Shown one piece after another: positions 19,366-27,344 of a DNA stretch of 64,000 nucleotides. The DNA comes from Lachnospiraceae bacterium (GTDB lineage: Bacteria > Bacillota > Clostridia > Lachnospirales > Lachnospiraceae). Both the position numbers and the translations under genes were made by a program. The notes beneath the pieces are model-generated. The model was given only the letters and a program-made list of their open reading frames with translations, did not search any database and was not told the origin of the DNA. Numbering within the stretch: position 1 is the stretch's first letter; every line of letters starts with the position of its first letter. The stretch is from positions 28,488 to 92,487 of the forward strand of contig JAGBNK010000028.1 of the NCBI GenBank assembly GCA_017634455.1, in the 5' to 3' direction.

Positions 19366-20889
19366 TTAAATATCCAACTCAGATACAACCTTTGGATACT
19401 CTCTCAGCTCATCCTTTTCATGTAGCGGATTCCAAACCTGAGCAAAGAATGGATCAACCTGTGCACGCTTACCATAATTCCAGCTCTTGCGCTCACACTC
19501 AGGGCACCAATGGCCGCCTTCAAGCACAAGTCTTGGTGACGCCTCAAATTCATGACCAAAAGCACATTGGAATTTCAGTTTAGATTTCCAATCACCAGTT
19601 GTCATATTTTCCGACAACAGTTTACCACCTCTAAACTCTGCTGCACCTGACATATCTGCAATATCAAGCTGGCTTTCCGGTTTACTCTCGTCATAGCCAT
19701 GGTCACGGAGAATAACTTCATCCCAGTCCGTATAGTGTTTCATATCTTTTATAGATTCAGGTATTTCTTCCCACGCTTTTCTGCTGCCCCAATAAGCTTC
19801 TATATGGTCTTCCATATTTTCTTTTATAAATCTCTTGGTTCCGTGCTCTGTATATGCCAATTTATCAAACATATTCTTCATTGCAGTTCCCATGATTTTC
19901 TGTCCACCTGGGAGTTTTGTAATAAATTTAGCAACCCCAGCAGTTGGACCCAACTCTTTTATAAATGAGTCATAGCAATATTCCATGGAATCCTGTCTGA
20001 AATGCAGATAATCCTCCAATTTGTCCGAATCCAGATAATACTGGCCATGGAAGTTTCTCGTGGCCTGAGCCTTTGGCTCTAGTATATACTCCAACTTGGT
20101 AAGTCCCATTTTACCATACATATTTTTATATAAATCATAGCATGACGCTCTACAGGACTCTCCACCACCTATATTGTATATATGTCCCCAAAAGCTATCA
20201 TCAAGAGTATGTTCTGCTGTGTATTTACACAGATTTCTCATAGCTCGTCCGGAATCTCTATCTGATACATATTCCAATACATTGTCGAAGCAATTATGAA
20301 ACATGATTCCATCTCGAATCTTGGACATTGCTGGTCCAATTATGCCAGTCTGTCTCAGACTAACCCAATACTTCAGACCTGATTCTATAACAGCTCGCTC
20401 TGCAGCCACTTTGGATACAGCATAATAATCAAACATACTAGGCTTAATAGGGTCACCCACTCTGCCCCAATGAATTGGAGGCATACGATCACCAGTTTCA
20501 GCCACAGTTCCTATGTACACAAATCTGACCTCATCCTGTCGTCCACACTTCTTAATAGCGTTTATAATATTAACAGTGGAACCCAGATTATTTTTCATAG
20601 CTTTGTCAGGATAATAATCCGCCTGTGGTGATACAAATGCTGCTATATGAAGAACTATGTCAGCATCCTGTACACATTTATACACATCCTCTTCATTTAG
20701 CAGATCACCCCAGTATATTCTTAGATTACTGCAATTCTTGTAATCACTTAGTAACTTATGATTTTTCTCAGAATCTCTGGCCAACACAGTGATGTCATAC
20801 AAATCTTTATCTTCCATCATCTGTTTCAGGCTTTCAAATCCCATTCCGCCAGTTGCTCCAGTTACAAACACTCTAAGTTTATCTCTCAT
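19366..20889 (-). CDS. NAD-dependent epimerase/dehydratase with C-terminal zinc-ribbon-like tail
   Basis: ATG at 20889 with AAAGGTG six bases before it gives 507 residues; GTG at 20898 is an alternative. The first 320 residues are an extended SDR: VFVTGATGGMGFESL (NAD-binding), DIVLHIAAFVSP, and YAVSKVAAERAV, the YxxxK catalytic pair. The C-terminal part contains CAFGHEFEASP and HWCPEC near residues 440-470, a Cys-x3-His / Cys-x2-Cys pattern typical of a zinc ribbon or treble clef, unusual for this family. It forms an operon with the SDR gene one base upstream. A role in oxidising, reducing or epimerising the released sugar is inferred. Confidence 0.75.
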   Translation of the reverse strand: MRDKLRVFVTGATGGMGFESLKQMMEDKDLYDITVLARDSEKNHKLLSDYKNCSNLRIYWGDLLNEEDVYKCVQDADIVLHIAAFVSPQADYYPDKAMKNNLGSTVNIINAIKKCGRQDEVRFVYIGTVAETGDRMPPIHWGRVGDPIKPSMFDYYAVSKVAAERAVIESGLKYWVSLRQTGIIGPAMSKIRDGIMFHNCFDNVLEYVSDRDSGRAMRNLCKYTAEHTLDDSFWGHIYNIGGGESCRASCYDLYKNMYGKMGLTKLEYILEPKAQATRNFHGQYYLDSDKLEDYLHFRQDSMEYCYDSFIKELGPTAGVAKFITKLPGGQKIMGTAMKNMFDKLAYTEHGTKRFIKENMEDHIEAYWGSRKAWEEIPESIKDMKHYTDWDEVILRDHGYDESKPESQLDIADMSGAAEFRGGKLLSENMTTGDWKSKLKFQCAFGHEFEASPRLVLEGGHWCPECERKSWNYGKRAQVDPFFAQVWNPLHEKDELREYPKVVSELDI

Positions 20890-20890
20890 T

Positions 20891-21901
20891 TTATTCACCT
20901 TTCATATCAATAACAGTTGTCTTCTTTTCAATAACTGCCCGACATAATCTCATAGAGTCTGTAATTGCCGCATCAATATTATCAGCCTCCACATGAAGAG
21001 GATCACATCCCAAAATCTTATCTATATACAGTTCATTGCATTGTATATCAGAAAGTTTTGGCAAATATAAACCTCCTTGAATATTATTCTGTAGTTGCTC
21101 CTTGTGCATCTTCTTGGTTCCCAATGTAAACATCCAATTTGGAATATTTACTACCTTCTGTTCAGGCTTACCCAGAGCCTTGTGCATAATCTGAAGCATC
21201 TCATTCCATGTCATATTGTAATAACCTATTGGCCAGCACTTGCCACCTGTAGTATATTCCAAAGCTCCCGCAATAGCTTGTCCCACCTGATGTACTGTAA
21301 CCATAGTTGAACCACCCTTTGGATACATGGTCTTCTTGGAATTCATAATCTGTTCAGCTATAAACATCCACACTGGCTTACGACCAGGCTGAGTTCCAAA
21401 GATATAAGGTAATTCCAATACAGCCACACTGAAGTTATCATCAGCAAAACTCATGGCAACCTTCTCCTGATCAACTCTTGACCGAATATATGGATGTGTC
21501 TCAGCCAATTTCATCTCAGGCCTTGTCTTTGCAAAATGTGCGAAGTATGAACCACAGATAGCTGCATGCTTTACACCGCACTTTTTTGCAATTCCAAGAA
21601 GTCTCTTCACAGGATCAATATTGTACTTCTTGAACAGATCATAAATTGGTGCAGGTCCTTCTACTCTCTCATCAACACCTGCTGCAAACACGAATCCTTC
21701 ACAGCCTGTCATGTAGTTAGCAATCTCATCATCACTCATTTCCAGATAATTACCATACTCAATCTGCATTTCTGACGGTAACTCTGCGCCTTGAGGTAAT
21801 GGTGGCAAAGCAATAGATAAAACTTCATGTCCTCTCTCGATTAATACTTTGGCAGCCTCACTTCCCAGCAAGCCTGTTCCTCCAATCATAAATACTTTCA
21901 T
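20891..21901 (-). CDS. NAD(P)-dependent SDR family protein (extended/atypical)
   Basis: A 336-residue protein starting with MKVFMIGGTGLLGSEAAKVL, a Rossmann nucleotide-binding fold. The classical YxxxK pair is not obvious, so it may be an atypical SDR. The middle (GKCWPIGYYNMTWNEMLQIM) resembles sugar-modifying epimerase/isomerase members. It is the first gene of a two-gene operon with 19366-20889 and divergent from the AraC gene at 22131. A role in processing the sugar imported by the GPH symporter is likely from context only. Confidence 0.72.
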   Translation of the reverse strand: MKVFMIGGTGLLGSEAAKVLIERGHEVLSIALPPLPQGAELPSEMQIEYGNYLEMSDDEIANYMTGCEGFVFAAGVDERVEGPAPIYDLFKKYNIDPVKRLLGIAKKCGVKHAAICGSYFAHFAKTRPEMKLAETHPYIRSRVDQEKVAMSFADDNFSVAVLELPYIFGTQPGRKPVWMFIAEQIMNSKKTMYPKGGSTMVTVHQVGQAIAGALEYTTGGKCWPIGYYNMTWNEMLQIMHKALGKPEQKVVNIPNWMFTLGTKKMHKEQLQNNIQGGLYLPKLSDIQCNELYIDKILGCDPLHVEADNIDAAITDSMRLCRAVIEKKTTVIDMKGE

Positions 21902-21964
21902 TTTTCTTGCGTCCTTTCTATCCCCACTTTACGCTTTATTTTAATCATGACTACCATCAAATAC

Positions 21965-22096
21965 TTGTAATATTATCCTCTAAATTGTAATTTTCATCAT
22001 AAAACATAATATTGTCACACACTCAGTTATAATTTACAATTTAACTAACATAATTACAAAAAATCTTTATATCATCCAGATAATATAAAATTACAA
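21965..22096. promoter_or_regulatory. Four TTGTAAT/ATTACAA boxes between SDR operon and AraC gene
   Basis: TTGTAAT lies at 21965-21971 and 21985-21991 (20 bases apart) and ATTACAA at 22053-22059 and 22090-22096, with a near copy TTTACAA near 22033. The word is the same as in the 19262-19326 cluster, linking the two promoter regions to one regulator. Confidence 0.45.
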
Positions 22097-22130
22097 TTAT
22101 TCACAATAAAGTGTAAAAAAGGAGTTTGCC

Positions 22131-23348
22131 ATGAGAAATATTGATTTTGCCTATATGGCTGAAAACATAGCTAATCTATCACGCATTGCCATTAGAATAT
22201 ATGAGGACAACAATCTCATTGTATATAATGACCCATCCCGTTTCCCAAAGGATCCGGCAAAACCATTTATAGACAAGCTGTTGCAGATTAAGGCTCCTAT
22301 AAGCTATTATCTGACTCCTTATGACCATTTCTACGGTATTATAACTTATGAAAATATAAGAATTATTATAGGTCCAACCTTTCAGATGACCCCAACAAGA
22401 GATAAAATAAGAGAATTTATGTTTTCACTGGATATAAAGCTCAACTATTTGGAGTTATATAATTCATTTACCCATACTATCACACCTATGCCTTTAGAGA
22501 TGTTTCTTCACGAACTCAGCCTGGTATATTATTTTATAAGTGAGCAGAAAATCAGATTATCGGACATTATAATATATGATTCCAATAACAAGTCCTATGA
22601 ATTTGAATCATATAAAAACAAAGTATCAGCTTATACAAATGATAATTCCGAGACGGAAGAACTCACCAATTCATTCAATGAATTAGTTGAAGCTCATACC
22701 ACAAGCGATTTTGAAGGAATAATGCTGAGCCTGATTCGTGTAGGCGATATAGATGGATTAAAAGAACTGTTTTCCAACACCTCCGCAGGAAGAGCCGGCA
22801 AGACAGCTTCTTCTTACCTGAGAAATATTAAAAACCTCTTCATTTCCACCGCAACTTTAGTATCTAGAGCTGCAATTGATGGCGGCCTGTTTGCAGAGGA
22901 GGCTCTGACTCTCAGTGACAAATACATACAGCATGCTGAGAAATATGATAACTACGAGCAGATAATGAATCTACAGTTCAATATGATTATGGACTTTGCC
23001 TCAAGAGTGCAGGAAATCACTTATGGCAAACGATATAATAAATTTGTCCGTTCAATAACATCATATGTAAGAGAACATTTGACAGAAGAAATAAATATCG
23101 ACAATATGGCAGATGAGTTATTTATAAGCAGAAGCTACCTGTCATCCAAGTTTAAGAAAGAAACTGGAATTACGCTATCACAATATATACAGGAACAGAG
23201 AATAAAAAAAGCTCAGGAATTATTAAAGAGCAGCAATAAAAGCATCCTGGAAATATCTACCTTTTTAGGATTCTCATCCCAGGGATACTTCCAGAATGTC
23301 TTCAAAAAAATTGTTGGCATGACACCGAGAGAATATCGTATGCAATAA
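22131..23348 (+). CDS. AraC family transcriptional regulator
   Basis: A 405-residue protein. The last 100 residues carry the paired helix-turn-helix (IDNMADELFISRSYLSSKFKK and ILEISTFLGFSSQGYFQNVF) ending in VGMTPREYRMQ. The N-terminal 300 residues are not a cupin; a segment YDHFYGIITYENIRIIIGPT near 65-85 and a helical middle with AAIDGGLFAEEAL are shared with the regulator at 36109-37350, so the two are paralogues with the same kind of sensor. It is divergent from the SDR operon and probably controls it and the GPH-GH78 operon. The ribosome site is AAGGAG. Confidence 0.85.
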   Translation: MRNIDFAYMAENIANLSRIAIRIYEDNNLIVYNDPSRFPKDPAKPFIDKLLQIKAPISYYLTPYDHFYGIITYENIRIIIGPTFQMTPTRDKIREFMFSLDIKLNYLELYNSFTHTITPMPLEMFLHELSLVYYFISEQKIRLSDIIIYDSNNKSYEFESYKNKVSAYTNDNSETEELTNSFNELVEAHTTSDFEGIMLSLIRVGDIDGLKELFSNTSAGRAGKTASSYLRNIKNLFISTATLVSRAAIDGGLFAEEALTLSDKYIQHAEKYDNYEQIMNLQFNMIMDFASRVQEITYGKRYNKFVRSITSYVREHLTEEINIDNMADELFISRSYLSSKFKKETGITLSQYIQEQRIKKAQELLKSSNKSILEISTFLGFSSQGYFQNVFKKIVGMTPREYRMQ

Positions 23349-23357
23349 CATAAAAAA

Positions 23358-23387
23358 CAGTGGCTATGAAGTTAATCATAGTCACTG
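23358..23387 (+). terminator. Terminator of the AraC gene
   Basis: CAGTGGCTATGA (23358-23369) pairs with TCATAGTCACTG (23376-23387); the single non-Watson-Crick position is a G-U wobble only in the plus-strand transcript, so it belongs to the AraC gene. It is followed by TATATATTTT and overlaps the end of the convergent esterase gene. Confidence 0.65.
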
Positions 23388-24359
23388 TATATATTTTAAC
23401 CTTTTTTCGACTATACACCTCACATAATCATTTTCCAAATCATAATCAAATGAATGATAAGATCCAGGTATTTCAACTATTTCGCAATCAACTCCCTTTT
23501 CCTTAAGAGTCTGTCCCAAGCATATTGCCTCATCATGGAGTACATCCATCTCCTGGGCTTCCACATAAGTAAATGGAAAATCATCTACCTCTTCTATTTC
23601 TAACATAGGCACAAGATATTTGTACATGGAATTATCAACTCCATTTAGATAAGCATTCCACATTGACTCATTGGAACCTTCACTCCATGCCGCATCAGCA
23701 TATATGGTTTTTGATTTATAATACTTCTCATTATCAAGCACCGGATATATAAGCATCATTTTAGACGGCATTATATAACCTTTTATTGCATGATTCTGTA
23801 TGTACATAGTCACACCGGCAGCCAGTGCACCTCCAGCACTTTCTCCGTACAATACAATATCATTTACATCAAGATTATATCGCTGTACAAATTCATCAGA
23901 TGTTATACTATTCCATGCATACAGACAATCCAGAAAGATTTCATCTCCACAAGCATCAGGTAATAACAAATACTCAGGTATATATATCTTTCTGCCGGTT
24001 TTAGCAGCATAGAAAGCAGCCAGTTTTATTGCAGGCTCCTGAACAGGCAGAGCAAATGCCCCTCCGTGAAAATATATCATGGCAGGTCGAGTGTCTTGGT
24101 CGTTTTCTGCTTGTATTATCGTCGGTTCTATGACGTGAATAATCATATCCCTGCCATGAAATTTATCTGAATATAGTTCATTACGAGGAATGGTTATTCT
24201 GGAATATTTTAAATTTTCAAATGGCAATAATGAACATTCAAAATCAGTCTGTTTGTTCTGACATAAGATCTGCATCATTTTAATAACTGCAGGTTTTTCC
24301 ATATTTACATCAATTGATTTATCCGGAGGGTTTAGTTTTTCATTATAGTTATATCCCAT
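23382..24359 (-). CDS. Alpha/beta hydrolase, HSL-type esterase
   Basis: A 325-residue cytoplasmic esterase of the hormone-sensitive-lipase group. It has the oxyanion motif YFHGGAF, the nucleophile elbow YGESAGGALAAG, and a late catalytic pair suggested by AQEMDVLHDEA and GSYHSFD. Such enzymes cleave short acyl esters such as acetyl esters on sugars. It is the last gene of the DUF1116/FdrA/acetate-kinase operon, 22 bases after the kinase. It may deacylate the substrate or act on an intermediate; the substrate is unknown. Confidence 0.8.
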   Translation of the reverse strand: MGYNYNEKLNPPDKSIDVNMEKPAVIKMMQILCQNKQTDFECSLLPFENLKYSRITIPRNELYSDKFHGRDMIIHVIEPTIIQAENDQDTRPAMIYFHGGAFALPVQEPAIKLAAFYAAKTGRKIYIPEYLLLPDACGDEIFLDCLYAWNSITSDEFVQRYNLDVNDIVLYGESAGGALAAGVTMYIQNHAIKGYIMPSKMMLIYPVLDNEKYYKSKTIYADAAWSEGSNESMWNAYLNGVDNSMYKYLVPMLEIEEVDDFPFTYVEAQEMDVLHDEAICLGQTLKEKGVDCEIVEIPGSYHSFDYDLENDYVRCIVEKRLKYIQ

Positions 24360-24381
24360 TTTATTTCCTCATAATATATAT

Positions 24382-25587
24382 CTAGTTTGTCTGGTACTCG
24401 TATGTGCGACGAGCAATTCCTATCTCCTCATTGGTAGGAATCACAAGTACCTTTACATTTGAGTTTGTACTTGAAATCTCAACCACATCGCCATGGCAAT
24501 TGTCATTTTTAGCATCATCCAACTCGATACCCAGACATGCCACCTTGTCACATACCATCTTACGGATATCAGCAGCATGCTCGCCGATACCAGCTGTAAA
24601 TACAAGATAATCCAAGCCATTCAAATCCACGAAGAACTGACCAATGTAATGCGCAATATTTGTAACAAACACATCATTGGCAAGCTTAGCTCTCTCATTA
24701 CCATTTTCTGCAGCTTCAACAACATATCTTGAATCGTTGCTGACTCCTGAGATACCAAGTAAACCACCATTTTTCTGACATCCCTTGAGGATTTCTTCGC
24801 GGCTAAGTCCTTCACTTTCCAGGAAGTACAAAATACTTGAATCCATATCACCTACACGATTAGCATGGATTACACCTGACTCAAGTGACATACCGAAACT
24901 TGTATCCACACTCTTGCCATCTTCGATGGCACAAATTGAACAACTTCCACCCAGATGACAGCTGATAGCCCTGTAGTGATCCTTGCCTTCCTTCTTACTG
25001 ATTTCATTTAAGTTATCTGCAATGAAACCATGGGAAGCTCCATGATATCCAAGTCTTTGAATACCATATTTCTCATACCACTCATATGGAAGACCAAAGA
25101 TTTTTCTCTCCATAGGAATTGTCTGATGAAAAGCTGTCTCAAATACACCTACAAAAAGTGCATCTGGAAGAACCTCTCTCATTGTCTCAATTGTAGCAAT
25201 ATAAGCACTATTGTGAACTGGAGCAAGAGCGAACCAATCACGCATACCCTGCATTGCCCCCTCATCCAACTCATGAATTCCAAAATGTCCCTTTGAGAGA
25301 ACAGTCTTGAAACCTACTCTCTCAATTTCGAGAATATCCTTGATCACACCAGTCTCTGAGGATGTAAGATATCCCAGAAACATCTGAATTCCCTCTTTAT
25401 ATGCTGGAATATTCTGCTTCTCTAAATCAACCTTTGCACCTGTTTCACAATTCTTGTAATGGAATACTGCATCATCAGTTGATCCAACTCTCTCCACATG
25501 CCCCTGAGCATATAACTTTGCCTCCGGCATCTCGTAGAACTTGAACTTTAACGATGTACTTCCTGCGTTACACACTAATATTTTCAT
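24382..25587 (-). CDS. Divergent acetate kinase paralogue (acyl-phosphate kinase)
   Basis: A 401-residue protein of the acetate/butyrate kinase family: N-terminal CNAGSTSLKFKFY, GYHGASHGFIAD and TAGIGEH are intact. Two substrate-proximal motifs differ from housekeeping acetate kinases: HLGGSCSI where HLGNGAS is usual, and SGVIHANRVGDMD where EGLMMGTRSGDID is usual. The active-site Arg is kept. The gene sits next to FdrA-like and DUF1116 genes, not to pta. By analogy with carbamate kinase beside oxamic transcarbamylase, it probably converts a pathway-specific acyl phosphate plus ADP to the acid and ATP. The true substrate is unknown. It ends with TAG. Confidence 0.8.
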   Translation of the reverse strand: MKILVCNAGSTSLKFKFYEMPEAKLYAQGHVERVGSTDDAVFHYKNCETGAKVDLEKQNIPAYKEGIQMFLGYLTSSETGVIKDILEIERVGFKTVLSKGHFGIHELDEGAMQGMRDWFALAPVHNSAYIATIETMREVLPDALFVGVFETAFHQTIPMERKIFGLPYEWYEKYGIQRLGYHGASHGFIADNLNEISKKEGKDHYRAISCHLGGSCSICAIEDGKSVDTSFGMSLESGVIHANRVGDMDSSILYFLESEGLSREEILKGCQKNGGLLGISGVSNDSRYVVEAAENGNERAKLANDVFVTNIAHYIGQFFVDLNGLDYLVFTAGIGEHAADIRKMVCDKVACLGIELDDAKNDNCHGDVVEISSTNSNVKVLVIPTNEEIGIARRTYEYQTN

Positions 25588-25601
25588 ACATTAATCCTCT
25601 T

Positions 25602-25784
25602 TTAATATCCTAGGATTCCTAAAAGCTTCTGCATCTCTGCATCACCACCAGCTATAGGTTTCCAGTTAACCTGTACCGTCTTGTATCCCTGATCATCCAA
25701 TGCTGTGGAAAATGATTTTGGACCTACATTTAAAACTATTAACTCTGAATTAAACAGTTCTTGAATCTTTGAAGTATTAGCCAT
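25602..25784 (-). CDS. Small protein, detached domain associated with FdrA/DUF1116 proteins
   Basis: A 60-residue protein that overlaps the end of the FdrA-like gene by eight bases. The pattern ELIVLNVGPKSF, then VQVNWKPIAGGD, recalls a short segment that in other bacteria is, as far as I remember, fused to longer DUF1116 proteins (form: INVGL..F ... VVxVDWRPPAGG). It therefore looks like a separate subunit of the same complex. It is translationally coupled to FdrA and precedes the kinase. Confidence 0.6.
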   Translation of the reverse strand: MANTSKIQELFNSELIVLNVGPKSFSTALDDQGYKTVQVNWKPIAGGDAEMQKLLGILGY

Positions 25785-27327
25785 TGTCTCTCTCTCCCTT
25801 CAAACGAATGATCTTAGCTGCAAGCTTAGCTGCCTTGGCATTACTCTTGCATACAATAACTCCAGCATCGCGAAGTTCCTGTTCCTGCTTTCTAATATCC
25901 TGAATATCGGCAGTTGTTCCAAGGACAGAAGAGATAAATACTAATTTGCCACCGCGCTTATCTGCCATTTCCTGTGCTTCCTTGATATCAGGTACCAGAT
26001 ATCCAACCGGATCAGGATGTCCTGGAGGTGTCAAAATATAATCCAAGCATATAACTGCAACCTCAGGATCAGATGCCTCTCTAAGAACAGCAGGCTTTCT
26101 GATACTTGGGTCAATTGCAGGATGAGGTCTACCAAGTGTAAACTCTTCCTCGCCGTAATCAATAACAGTGTTTTCCACACTCTTATATGAATCAGCCAAC
26201 TGGTAGTCCTTGTTTAATGGGCAGTTAGACCATACATCACCAATCTCATCATACATAGCATGCATAGCCTCATCCATGTATGTACCACCTGAGTATCCAC
26301 CACGGAGATATTTCTGCTCCGGAGCCATACCTTCTATAGCCTTCTCGGCAATGGCATCTAGTTCTGCGTCATCACCCAAATCGTAATCAACACCGATTAA
26401 CTGAAGCGCCTTTATACCACAATCATCTAAGTTCTCAGCCCAGATTGATCCAGTAGCTTCAACGATTTCTCTCTCGCATCCCATGAAGAGAACTACCTTT
26501 GGCTTATTGATGCTCTTTAACTTCTCACAGATAACCGGCAAAGTCTTCTCGCCAGGCTTTCTTGAGATTACAACGATGTACTTTGTATTAGGATCTTCAT
26601 TTAACGCATCAAGGCCCATAAGCATTGAGATTCCACCAATCGGATCCTTCAAATCATTACCACCTACACCGATAGTCTGAGTAACACCGCTTCCGCCTTC
26701 GTGAATAATAGCTGCAACATGCTGAATACCTGTTCCAGATGCACCTACAACACCAAAAGGTCCACGATTTGTAATACTTGATAACACAAGTGCCGCACCA
26801 TTAATATTGGCAACACCACAGTCAGGTCCCATGCAAAGAAGTCCTTTTTCACGAGCCAACTCTTTCATCTCTCGCTCATCTTCAAATGGCACATTATTAC
26901 TAAATACGCAAATATGCTTCCCTGCATTCAACGCTTTCTTCGCCTCTTCCAAAGCACAATCTCCTGGAACAGCAATATGAACTAAATTCACCTCATCATG
27001 AGCAGCCAAAGCAGCTTCCTGAGTATCATACTCAGCCACCTTGTTACCACCTGATTTCACTTCCATATTCTTATTTACTTCTGCTACAGCTGCATCAAAT
27101 GCATTTTCTGACTCAGCATCTGCTACAATGACATAATCATTTTCTGTACAATCAGCAATCTCAGAAGTCATAAGACCAATATCTTCTATTACACTTCTGA
27201 AAGTACTGTTACACATACCGATATATCCCATATTGATTCCCGGCTGATCATTTAACACAGTTGTGGCAAATAATGTCTCCAGGGAATCGATATATATATT
27301 CTTCTCAATTTTGACAAATGTACTCAT
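25777..27327 (-). CDS. fdrA: FdrA-like acyl-CoA-synthetase-fold protein
   Basis: A 516-residue protein related to E. coli FdrA and to succinyl-CoA synthetase. The centre has the CoA-ligase Rossmann half (GPDCGVANINGAALVL, then FGVVGASGTGIQHVAA and TIGVGGNDLKDPIGGISM at about residues 175-250). The end carries the second ligase-like domain with YILTPPGHPDPVGYL. In E. coli FdrA is one subunit of oxamic transcarbamylase in allantoin fermentation, which makes carbamoyl phosphate by phosphorolysis. Here it is followed by an acetate-kinase paralogue rather than carbamate kinase, so a different acyl phosphate is expected. AGGAGGA precedes the ATG. Confidence 0.78.
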   Translation of the reverse strand: MSTFVKIEKNIYIDSLETLFATTVLNDQPGINMGYIGMCNSTFRSVIEDIGLMTSEIADCTENDYVIVADAESENAFDAAVAEVNKNMEVKSGGNKVAEYDTQEAALAAHDEVNLVHIAVPGDCALEEAKKALNAGKHICVFSNNVPFEDEREMKELAREKGLLCMGPDCGVANINGAALVLSSITNRGPFGVVGASGTGIQHVAAIIHEGGSGVTQTIGVGGNDLKDPIGGISMLMGLDALNEDPNTKYIVVISRKPGEKTLPVICEKLKSINKPKVVLFMGCEREIVEATGSIWAENLDDCGIKALQLIGVDYDLGDDAELDAIAEKAIEGMAPEQKYLRGGYSGGTYMDEAMHAMYDEIGDVWSNCPLNKDYQLADSYKSVENTVIDYGEEEFTLGRPHPAIDPSIRKPAVLREASDPEVAVICLDYILTPPGHPDPVGYLVPDIKEAQEMADKRGGKLVFISSVLGTTADIQDIRKQEQELRDAGVIVCKSNAKAAKLAAKIIRLKGERDNG

Positions 27328-27344
27328 AATATTATTCTGTCCTC

